Assembly: GCA_003221435.1 (NCBI GenBank)
Contig: QHRS01000270.1
Span: 1 to 5,724 of the forward strand
Source of the DNA: Candidatus Rokuibacteriota bacterium
GTDB lineage: Bacteria; Methylomirabilota; Methylomirabilia; Rokubacteriales; CSP1-6
DNA: 5,724 nt
Direction: 5' to 3'
The position numbers and the translations under genes were made by a program. Of this stretch, positions 1 to 5,724 are shown in pieces; the first letter of the stretch is position 1, and each line of letters begins with the position of its first letter. The notes under the pieces were generated by a model that saw nothing but the letters and a program-made list of their open reading frames with translations, was not told the DNA's origin and made no database searches.

Positions 1-425
1 GTTTCCACCTCGACCCGATCGACCTCGTCGATGAGGAGAACCACGGGGTCCGGCGACCGGATCGCGGTCAACAAAGGGCGCGCGAGGAGGAATTCTTCGG
101 TAAAAATATCGTGCTCGACCGCGCGCCACTCACGGGCGCCCGAGTCCGCCTGGATGCGCAGCAGCTGCTTCTTGTAGTTCCACTCGTACAAGGCCTTCGC
201 TTCGTCGAGCCCTTCGTAGCATTGCAGCCGGGTCAGCCGGTGACCCGTGATCGCCGCGATCGCCTTCGCCAGCTCGGTCTTGCCGACGCCGGCCGGCCCC
301 TCGCACAGGATCGGCTTCTCGAGCTGATCGGCGAGGTAGACCGTCACGGCGACGTGCTCGTCGGCGAGGTATTTCACCGCGGCCAGCCGCTCCGTGACCT
401 CGGCCGGTGAGCGAAACCGGGTCAT
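1..425 (-). CDS. MoxR/CoxD-like AAA+ ATPase, N-terminal part (runs off the window)
   Basis: This is the first 141 residues of a MoxR-family AAA+ ATPase; the C-terminal part lies beyond base 1. Seen directly: it begins MTRFRSPAEVTERL, has a Walker A P-loop GPAGVGKT at residues 43-50, a family-typical stretch RLQCYEGLDEAKALYEW at about 66-82, FLLARPLLTAI at about 112-122, and Walker B VVLLIDEVDR at 128-137. The ATG at 425 is chosen because AGAGGGG sits 7 nt upstream. Known of the family: MoxR ATPases are cytoplasmic chaperone-like machines that usually work with a von Willebrand factor A (VWA) partner to mature or insert cofactors into enzymes, as MoxR does for methanol dehydrogenase and CoxD for CO dehydrogenase. 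The GLDEAKALYEW stretch resembles the CoxD-like branch, judged from memory. It follows livM in the same direction after a repeat-filled 247-bp spacer, so it may belong to a separate unit. The target enzyme is not visible. Confidence 0.93.
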   Translation of the reverse strand, partial: MTRFRSPAEVTERLAAVKYLADEHVAVTVYLADQLEKPILCEGPAGVGKTELAKAIAAITGHRLTRLQCYEGLDEAKALYEWNYKKQLLRIQADSGAREWRAVEHDIFTEEFLLARPLLTAIRSPDPVVLLIDEVDRVEVE

Positions 426-432
426 TTCCGTA

Positions 433-439
433 CCCCTCT
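433..439 (-). promoter_or_regulatory. Ribosome binding site of the MoxR-like gene
   Basis: On the minus strand AGAGGGG lies 7 nt before the ATG at 425. It fixes the start and shows that the repeat array stops almost exactly at the translation-initiation region: the first repeat copy begins at 438 and overlaps the site by two bases. Confidence 0.7.
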
Positions 440-660
440 AGCTCATCGAAGGGGGCCTCGGTGGCCCCCTCCGCGCCTCCCCCGGGGACCGATGGCGCCG
501 GCAAAGCCGGCGCTAGAGCATCGAAGGGGGCCTCGACGGCCCCCTCCGAGCCTCCCCCAGGACCGATGGCGCCGGCAAAGCCGGCGCTAGAGCATCGAAG
601 GGGGCCTCGACGGCCCCCTCCGAGCCTCCCCCAGGACCGATGGCGCCGGCAAAGCCGGCG
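438..660. repeat. Three tandem copies of a 74/75-bp double-hairpin repeat
   Basis: Copies are 438-512 (75 bp), 513-586 (74 bp) and 587-660 (74 bp). Copies 2 and 3 are identical. Copy 1, next to the moxR-like gene, differs by six substitutions and one extra G. Each unit contains two inverted repeats. The first is an 8-bp stem, AGGGGGCC with GGCCCCCT, around a 5-nt loop (TCGAC, or TCGGT in copy 1). The second is GGCGCCGGC, loop AAA, GCCGGCGCT, which has 8 G-C pairs plus a G-T and, in copies 1 and 2, a further T-A pair; it straddles the unit boundary. All differences between copies lie outside the stems. The unit length is not a multiple of 3 and no plausible protein is encoded. The array fills most of the 247-bp spacer between the livM stop (673) and the moxR-like start (425). 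It resembles REP/BIME-type intergenic elements in layout. It could stabilise or attenuate the upstream transcript; no T-tract supports a classical intrinsic terminator. Confidence 0.93.
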
Positions 661-672
661 CTCGAAGTCGCG

Positions 673-1683
673 TTATCCGACAGGGCGCGAGCCGAGCCGG
701 ACGCGGCGCTGTACCGGGAAGAACCGGACGTCCCAGCGATCGGCGATCAGCCCCCAGAGCCCCTGCGGATACCGTATCACGACGACGACCGCGATCAGCC
801 CGAGCAGGATCAGGTACCAGGAGCCGTAGTCGGCGAGGAACTCCCGCAACAGGAAAAAGACCACCGTGCCGACGATCGGGCCTTCGATGGTGCCGATCCC
901 CCCGATGACCGCGATGAAGATCATGAATGCGGTCCAGTTGACCGTGAATGCGGCGTCCGGCGAGATGCGCAGCAGGTTGAGATAGATCAGCGCGCCCGTC
1001 ATGCCCCCGCCGAAGGAGGCGATGACGTAGACCCAGAGCTTGGTGCGGAACACGTTGATCCCAAGGCTCTCCGACGCGGGCTCGCTGTCCCGAATGGCCG
1101 TGAGACCCAGCCCGAACCGCGAGCGGAGGTGAAGGTAGCCGTGCAGGATCGCTCCCACGGCGATGACAAGCGCCAGCCAGTAGGTCAGCACTTCGCGCGT
1201 CTCCCGAGCCAGCGGAAAGACCGCCGCGAGCGTTCGTCCCGAACCGCTGCCGAGTCTGGGGGAATTGGCGATGAGGAGGCGGTACACCTCGGCCACCGCC
1301 CAGGTTCCAACGGCGAAGTATCCTCCGCGAAACCGGAACACGAGGGCCGCGGTCGGGATCGAGAAGGCGGCCGCCACGAGACCGGCGAGGAACACCGAGA
1401 CGAAGGGGTTCAGGCCGACGTCGTCCGCCAGCACGATCAGCGCGTACCCGCCGAGGCCGACGTAGGCCTGCTGACCGATCGAGACCAGTCCCGCATAGCC
1501 GGCCAGCAGGTTCCACATCTGGGCGAGTACCAGCAGCGAGATGAACTCGATCAGCATCCGCATCAGGCTCGCGTTCCCCCACAGCGGGAGCGTCGCGAGC
1601 GCGACCAGCAAGACGGCGCCGACCACGGCTCCGATCCGGCTCGCGAGGGTCGAGCGTGCGACCGCGAAGGCCGGCGGCGTCAC
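673..1683 (-). CDS. livM: HAAT-family ABC transporter permease LivM
   Basis: Second inner-membrane permease subunit of the Liv-type importer, pairing with LivH to form the translocation channel. As read from the GTG at 1683 it has 336 residues, within the usual LivM range. After a short polar N-terminus, hydrophobic segments begin at about residue 17. The conserved AGYAGLVSIGQQAYVGLGGY block is at 61-80, and the cytoplasmic coupling-loop motif AIRDSEPASESLGIN, which contacts the ATPases, is at 196-210. IGGIGTIEGPIVGTVVFFLL (260-279) and the terminal IRYPQGLWGL (303-312) are also family-typical. The frame stays open upstream to an ATG at 1842, but that would overlap livH by over 150 bp in non-membrane sequence. 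The GTG forms a GTGA overlap with the livH stop, indicating translational coupling, and no Shine-Dalgarno is evident. The stop is TAA. It is the last gene of the cassette, followed by the hairpin repeats. Confidence 0.93.
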   Translation of the reverse strand: MTPPAFAVARSTLASRIGAVVGAVLLVALATLPLWGNASLMRMLIEFISLLVLAQMWNLLAGYAGLVSIGQQAYVGLGGYALIVLADDVGLNPFVSVFLAGLVAAAFSIPTAALVFRFRGGYFAVGTWAVAEVYRLLIANSPRLGSGSGRTLAAVFPLARETREVLTYWLALVIAVGAILHGYLHLRSRFGLGLTAIRDSEPASESLGINVFRTKLWVYVIASFGGGMTGALIYLNLLRISPDAAFTVNWTAFMIFIAVIGGIGTIEGPIVGTVVFFLLREFLADYGSWYLILLGLIAVVVVIRYPQGLWGLIADRWDVRFFPVQRRVRLGSRPVG

Positions 1684-2555
1684 CGGGACCGCTTCATCGC
1701 CCCGGCGAACAGTCCGGTCGGCCGCCACAGCAGCACCGCCAGAAAGACCAGATGCCCGGTGAGCACGCCCCAACCGGGCGAGAGCTTGGCGCCGATCGTC
1801 TGGGCCACGCCGAGAATCACGCCGCCCGCGAGGGTGCCCCACAGTGACCCGAGCCCCCCGATGATGACCGCCTCGAACGCGAACAGCAGCCGATCCGGGC
1901 CGCTGCTCGGCACGAAGGTGGTGCGGATTCCGAGGAACACCCCGGCCACCGCCACGATGCCGAGCGAGATCGCCATCGCCAGTCCGTACAGACTACGGTT
2001 GTTGATCCCCATCAGCTCAGCCGCGTCCTGGTCGTCCGACGTGGCCCGGAACGCGCGACCGAGCGACGTCCGGCTGACGAAGATCTGAAGGCCGACGAGA
2101 ACCAGCACGGCGACAACGAAGGTGATGAGCGGGAACCATCCGATCGCGAGCCGGTCCCCGAGCGCGATGCTCGCCGTCTCGATCCCGCCGGGGTTCAGGC
2201 GCTGGGAATCGGCCGAGAAGGCCTCGAGCAACAGGTTCTGGATGATGATCGAAAACCCGAAGGTGGCCAGGACCGGAGGCAGGACGCCGCGCCCCAGGGT
2301 GAAGTTCAGGACACCGCGCTGCAAGAGAAAGCCGAGGCAGAACATCGCTGGCACCACGAGGGCGAGCGAGAGCAGCGGGTTCAACCCGGTCACCCGGACC
2401 GTGACGAGCGCCAGGAAGGCCGCGAGGATGCTGAGATCGCCGTGCGCGAGGTTGACGAGTCGCATCACGCCGAAGATCATCGACAATCCCGTCGCGAAGA
2501 GCGCGTAGAGACCGCCGAGCAGGATGCCCTGGACGATGGGATCGATCACCGCCAT
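1680..2555 (-). CDS. livH: HAAT-family ABC transporter permease LivH
   Basis: First inner-membrane permease subunit, 291 residues, matching the usual LivH length. Seen directly: the N-terminal GLYALFATGLSMIFG (15-29) followed by VNLAHGDL (34-41), which is the LivH hallmark. Further hydrophobic segments lie at about 43-51, 61-78, 91-110 and 141-160. The coupling-loop motif RAFRATSDDQDAAELMGIN is at 167-185, and EAVIIGGLGSLWGTLAGGVI at 228-247. It ends WRPTGLFAGAMKRSR. Known role: forms the channel with LivM and is driven by LivF and LivG. The ATG at 2555 lies 3 nt after the livF stop, with GGAG (2564-2567) 8 nt upstream inside the end of livF. Because livF is frameshifted, ribosomes reading it would stop about 190 nt early, so coupled initiation at livH might be reduced. 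The sequence itself looks intact, with no missing conserved block. Confidence 0.95.
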   Translation of the reverse strand: MAVIDPIVQGILLGGLYALFATGLSMIFGVMRLVNLAHGDLSILAAFLALVTVRVTGLNPLLSLALVVPAMFCLGFLLQRGVLNFTLGRGVLPPVLATFGFSIIIQNLLLEAFSADSQRLNPGGIETASIALGDRLAIGWFPLITFVVAVLVLVGLQIFVSRTSLGRAFRATSDDQDAAELMGINNRSLYGLAMAISLGIVAVAGVFLGIRTTFVPSSGPDRLLFAFEAVIIGGLGSLWGTLAGGVILGVAQTIGAKLSPGWGVLTGHLVFLAVLLWRPTGLFAGAMKRSR

Positions 2556-2558
2556 GTC

Positions 2559-3234
<676 letters not shown>

Positions 3235-3238
<4 letters not shown>

Positions 3239-3960
3239 TCCACGTCGATCCCGAGGAACACCTTGCGCACTTCGGGGCTGGCCATGACCTCGTCCGGTTT
3301 TCCCTCGACGAGCGTGCGCCCGAAGTTGAGCGCGACGAGTCGGTCCACCACGGACCGCAGGGCGTGGACGATGTGCTCGATCCAGATGATCGACACGCCT
3401 CCGACCCGGATCTGGTTGATGACCGAGACCAGCTCGTGGACTTCGCCCTCCGTGAGCCCGCCCGCGATCTCGTCGAGCAGCAGGAGTCGCGGGCTCGTCG
3501 CCAGCGCCCGCGCCAGCTCGAGCCGCTTGCGCTCGAGCAGCGTGAGCGAGCCGGCCAAGCGGTTCGCCGTGTGGGCGAGGCCGGTCAGCTCCAGCAGCGC
3601 GACGCCCGTCGCGTACGCGTCGCGCTCGGACTTCAAGGACCCGTGAGTCGCCCCCACGAGGATGTTCTCGAATACCGTCATGCCGCCGAACGGGTGCGGG
3701 ATCTGGTACGTGAGCGCAATGCCGGCGTGACAGCGGTCATGCGGCGCCGCCCTCGTGATGTCCTTGCCGTCGAAGCTCACGGATCCAGCGTCGGGACGCA
3801 GGCGGCCGGCGATCAGGTTCAGCATCGTCGTCTTGCCGGCGCCGTTGGGGCCGATCACGCCGAGCGCCTCGCCCCGGGCGACGTGCAGGCTCAGCTCATC
3901 GATGACCTGCAGCGACCCGAACGCCTTGGAAACCCGGTCGAGCCTGAGGAGCGTGGCCAT
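3235..3960 (-). CDS. livG: HAAT-family ABC transporter ATPase LivG
   Basis: Cytoplasmic ATPase that pairs with LivF to drive uptake through LivHM. It has 241 residues, slightly shorter than E. coli LivG (about 255). Motifs in order: Walker A GPNGAGKT 37-44; Q-loop TYQIPHPFGGMTVFENI 84-100, with the extended helical insert typical of LivG; signature region SLTLLERKRLELARAL 138-153; Walker B LLLLDE 159-164; D-loop region IAGGLTE 165-171; H-loop IIWIEHI with His196; terminal EVRKVFLGID. The usual LSGGQ/LSYG signature is replaced by LTLLERKRLE. I recall similar LTL-x-[DE]RKRLE forms in a subgroup of LivG proteins, so it is probably a natural variant rather than decay. The ATG at 3960 gives the expected N-terminus (LLRLDRVSKAFGSLQVI); the upstream Shine-Dalgarno is weak. 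The stop overlaps the livF start by 4 bp (ATGA). It is separated from the binding-protein gene by a hairpin-containing spacer. Confidence 0.95.
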
Positions 3961-3992
3961 CAGTCTTCGTGGCGCACGCCGTAGCGGAGGAT

Positions 3993-4020
3993 CGGCGGGA
4001 GGGAGTCATCCCTCCCGCCG
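3993..4020 (-). promoter_or_regulatory. Perfect 11-bp stem-loop between binding-protein gene and livG
   Basis: CGGCGGGAGGG (3993-4003) and CCCTCCCGCCG (4010-4020) pair perfectly around a 6-nt loop (4004-4009). It begins 47 nt after the binding-protein stop and ends 32 nt before the livG start. There is no T-tract after it on the minus strand, so it is not a textbook intrinsic terminator. In many binding-protein-first ABC operons an intercistronic hairpin stabilises the upstream mRNA or partly attenuates read-through, giving excess binding protein over membrane subunits. That role is inferred here. Confidence 0.7.
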
Positions 4021-4067
4021 GCGGCCGAGCCGGGCGCGTTCCTCGGGGACAACGCGTCGACGGGCCG

Positions 4068-5402
4068 TTAGGCCGAGCGGATGGGGCGGAGCTTCCCGGC
4101 GGTCGGGATCTGGGGCGCCGTCTTGTTGGTGACGATGGTGACGTCGAAGCGGAAGCCGGCGCCCTTGCCCCATTGCCCGCCGACGAGCGGCGTCTTGGCG
4201 ACGTTCGGCACAGGCCCGCGCGCCCATGAGATGGGACCGACGATGGTCTTCAGGTTGGCCCCCTTGATCGCGGCCGCAATCGCGCTCTTGTCGTCGATGC
4301 TCGCCGCCCGCTTCAGGACATCGGCGGCAACTTCGAACAGAGCGTGGATGAAGCCGATCGGCTGCGTCCACTGCTTCTTCGTCTCCTTCGTGTAGTCGTG
4401 GGCCAGGCCGGCGGCCGAGATTCCCGTCAGGGAGGAGCTGAACGGATGGCTCGGGCTCCACCAGACCTCCGTCGAGAGGCCGTCCCCGATGTCGCCGAGC
4501 GCCTCGACGGACCTCGGAAAGAGCAGCGCCTTGCCGACCGACGCGATCTTCGGCCTGAACCCCTGCTGCGCCGCCTGCTTCCAGAAGGTCGTGAAGTCCG
4601 GGGGCAGCGGCACTCCGGTCACGATCTCGACCTTCGCGGCTTTGAACGCCGAGATCTGCGCGGAGAAATCGTCGCTCAGGTTCGGAAAGCGCCCGGGATC
4701 GATGACCTTGTAGCCGGCAGCGGCCAGCGCAGGCGGGAAGCCCCGCTTCGCATCGCTCCAGGCAATGCCGTCGCCGTCGTTGGGCCAGAGGGCCCCGACC
4801 ACCTTGTTGGTGTCGAGAGAGTTCCACATGTCGATGAAGACGGCGATGATGTCCTCGAGTCCCCAGAAGAAGTGATAGGTCGATCGAAACCCGGTCTCGG
4901 GCTTACCGTTGCGCCCGAAGAACCACGGCTGCCACGGCGCGACCGTCGAGATGCACGGCGTGCCGTTGACCTCGCACTGGTCCGACACGGGGTTCGTGGT
5001 CTCGGGCGTCGACGCCACGAGCATCAGATCCACCTTGTCCGACAGGATCAGTCTGGACGCGACCTCGGCGGCGCGGTTGGGATCAGACTGACTGTCCCGG
5101 ATCAGGATCTCGATCGGATGTACCGTGTCGCCGACGCGCAGCCCTTTCGCGAACGCCTTGCGCACGCCGCCGACGACGAAGGTGTCGGCCTCGCCGAAGC
5201 CCGCGAGCGGGCCGGTCTGCGGGCTCACGTAACCGAGCTTGATGGCCCGCCCGGTCTTTTGAGCCCGAGCCGCGGTCGGCAGGAAGCCAGTAAGGCCGCC
5301 GGCCGCGCCCGAGGCGGTCGTGATCCGGAGAAACTCACGCCGGGTGAACGACTGAGCAGGTGACGCCTCCCGTGATTCGCGGCCCCTCTTCTCCGATGCC
5401 AT
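4068..5402 (-). CDS. Tat-exported periplasmic binding protein (type 1, Liv/HAAT family) of the ABC importer
   Basis: Solute receptor of the downstream LivGFHM importer, 444 residues. The N-terminus has a twin-arginine motif, TRREFLR (20-26, Arg21-Arg22), a hydrophobic stretch (about 27-41) and a likely cleavage site after ARA (Ala47). Export of the folded protein by Tat is therefore expected. The mature protein starts QKTGRAIKLGYVSPQTGPLA, typical of type 1 periplasmic binding proteins. Later features are STPETTNPVSDQC (131-143) in the ligand-cleft region, an aromatic WQPWFFGR (157-164), VVGALWPNDGDG (201-212), ALLFPRSVEALGDIGDG (292-308) and WW at 314-315. Cys143 and Cys150 are the only cysteines. 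The start at 5402 is preferred because AGGGAGG lies 6 nt upstream; an ATG at 5408 abuts that site. The ligand is unknown: members of this superfamily bind branched-chain amino acids, amides, urea, aromatic acids and others. The stop is TAA. Confidence 0.93.
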   Translation of the reverse strand: MASEKRGRESREASPAQSFTRREFLRITTASGAAGGLTGFLPTAARAQKTGRAIKLGYVSPQTGPLAGFGEADTFVVGGVRKAFAKGLRVGDTVHPIEILIRDSQSDPNRAAEVASRLILSDKVDLMLVASTPETTNPVSDQCEVNGTPCISTVAPWQPWFFGRNGKPETGFRSTYHFFWGLEDIIAVFIDMWNSLDTNKVVGALWPNDGDGIAWSDAKRGFPPALAAAGYKVIDPGRFPNLSDDFSAQISAFKAAKVEIVTGVPLPPDFTTFWKQAAQQGFRPKIASVGKALLFPRSVEALGDIGDGLSTEVWWSPSHPFSSSLTGISAAGLAHDYTKETKKQWTQPIGFIHALFEVAADVLKRAASIDDKSAIAAAIKGANLKTIVGPISWARGPVPNVAKTPLVGGQWGKGAGFRFDVTIVTNKTAPQIPTAGKLRPIRSA

Positions 5403-5408
5403 TGCCAT

Positions 5409-5415
5409 CCTCCCT
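5409..5415 (-). promoter_or_regulatory. Strong Shine-Dalgarno of the binding-protein gene
   Basis: Minus-strand AGGGAGG lies 6 nt before the ATG at 5402 and 0 nt before the ATG at 5408. The spacing decides in favour of the downstream ATG. It is the strongest ribosome binding site in the cassette, in keeping with high expression of the binding protein. Confidence 0.75.
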
Positions 5416-5521
5416 TGGGATGTGCGTGAAACCTTAGTCGGGGTTCGGAATTGCGCCATCGCCTTCTCGAGGGCGTCCCTCGCTTCGGTGAGCCGGCCCT
5501 GCTCACTTCCACGAAGACCCT
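5416..5521. other. Intergenic spacer between cytochrome c and binding-protein genes
   Basis: No gene is seen here. It holds two small inverted repeats: CGAGGG/CCCTCG with a 3-nt loop at 5468-5482, and TGAGC/GCTCA with a 7-nt loop at 5489-5505. Neither is followed by a T-tract on the minus strand. I could not recognise a convincing -35/-10 promoter pair, so whether the binding-protein gene has its own promoter or is read from the cytochrome gene is open. Confidence 0.4.
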
Positions 5522-5724
5522 CTATTTCAGAGACTCGAGATAACGAATCAGCTTCGCGCGTACCTTCGGATCGTCCTGGAAGTAGACCATCTGCGCCTTG
5601 GGCGCGACGGCAATGGTGTCGGTCAGCCAGGCGTCGAGCAAGGCGCGATCCCACACCTTTCCTTTCAACGCTTCCTTGATGCCTTCGGAATAGACGAATC
5701 CGGGCGCGGCCGCCGCCTCACGCC
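5522..5724 (-). CDS. Class I cytochrome c, C-terminal part (5' end outside the window)
   Basis: The final 66 codons of a small c-type cytochrome, ending in TAG at 5524-5522. Seen directly: APGFVYSEGIKEALKGKVWD, then LLDAWLTDTIAVAPKAQMVY, then FQDDPKVRAKLIRYLESLK. This is the layout of the C-terminal half of mitochondrial-type class I cytochromes c: a Pro-Gly-Tyr/Phe-xx-Ser segment, a Trp, a LDxWLT helix, the loop carrying the methionine axial ligand (Met45 of the fragment) and a final helix like RADLIAYLKSL. The CxxCH haem-attachment site and export signal would lie upstream of the window and are not seen, so the identification rests on this half alone. Known role: periplasmic one-electron carrier between dehydrogenases and terminal oxidases. 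The usual PGTKM/PGTQM loop reads PKAQM here. It runs in the same direction as the binding-protein gene, about 120 bp upstream of it. Confidence 0.85.
   Translation of the reverse strand, partial: REAAAAPGFVYSEGIKEALKGKVWDRALLDAWLTDTIAVAPKAQMVYFQDDPKVRAKLIRYLESLK

Noticed and set aside
438..660. CRISPR array
   Set aside because: The units are directly abutting with no unique spacers, and the whole 74-bp unit is repeated.
438..660. G-quadruplex cluster from the G5 runs on the minus strand
   Set aside because: Only two G5 runs occur per unit, and the distance to the next unit's runs is long. One of each pair is also taken up by a stable 8-bp hairpin.
407..829. A repetitive Pro/Ala-rich protein encoded through the tandem repeats
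   Set aside because: The repeat unit is 74 bp, so the frame changes from copy to copy and the peptide repeat is not maintained. The end also overlaps livM antisense.
1684..1842. Upstream ATG start for livM at 1842
   Set aside because: It would overlap livH by about 160 bp and add a charged, non-membrane leader; the GTGA overlap start at 1683 gives a normal LivM.
640..2088. Long plus-strand open frame of 482 codons opposite livM and livH
   Set aside because: It is antisense to two well-conserved permeases, its translation is rich in Arg, Asp, Glu and Pro with no recognisable domain, and long open shadows are common opposite GC-rich genes.
4344..5363. Plus-strand open frame of 339 codons opposite the binding-protein gene
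   Set aside because: The translation is Arg/Gly-rich without motifs and is fully explained as the complement of a conserved coding gene.
5403..5654. N-terminal extension of the binding protein to a start at 5654
   Set aside because: The extension overlaps the cytochrome c coding region in another frame, would bury the Tat signal about 100 residues in, and ignores the strong ribosome binding site before 5402.

Overview
The window is a GC-rich (roughly two-thirds G+C by eye) bacterial segment in which every gene I can support lies on the minus strand, so transcription runs from high to low coordinates. Nothing identifies the species. High GC, a branched-chain-amino-acid-type ABC cassette with a Tat-exported binding protein, a mitochondrial-type cytochrome c and a MoxR ATPase would suit soil or subsurface lineages such as Rokubacteria-like bacteria or Proteobacteria. 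That is inference only.

In transcription order: (1) 5724-5522, the last 66 codons of a class I cytochrome c, cut by the window edge; (2) a spacer of about 120 bp with no recognised gene; (3) 5402-4068, a 444-aa type 1 periplasmic binding protein with a clear twin-arginine signal and a strong Shine-Dalgarno; (4) a 107-bp spacer with a perfect 11-bp stem-loop (3993-4020) and no U-tract; (5) the ABC core in LivG-LivF-LivH-LivM order, tightly packed with ATGA or GTGA overlaps and a 3-nt gap; (6) a 247-bp spacer holding three tandem copies of a 74/75-bp double-hairpin repeat; (7) 425-1, the N-terminal 141 residues of a MoxR/CoxD-like AAA+ ATPase, running off the window.

Together the middle genes encode a HAAT-family (hydrophobic amino acid/amide type) importer: the exported binding protein captures a solute, LivH and LivM form the channel, and LivG and LivF are the two ATPases. 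The substrate cannot be read from the sequence. The cassette appears damaged. livF carries a frameshift best explained by loss of about 19 nt (six codons plus one base) just before its LSGGE signature, so as written only a truncated ATPase lacking signature, Walker B and H-loop would be made.

The two observations most worth following are the livF lesion and the repeat array. In the array, all differences between copies fall outside the two hairpin stems. The rest is conventional transporter biology. I did not see a convincing undescribed multi-gene system here.
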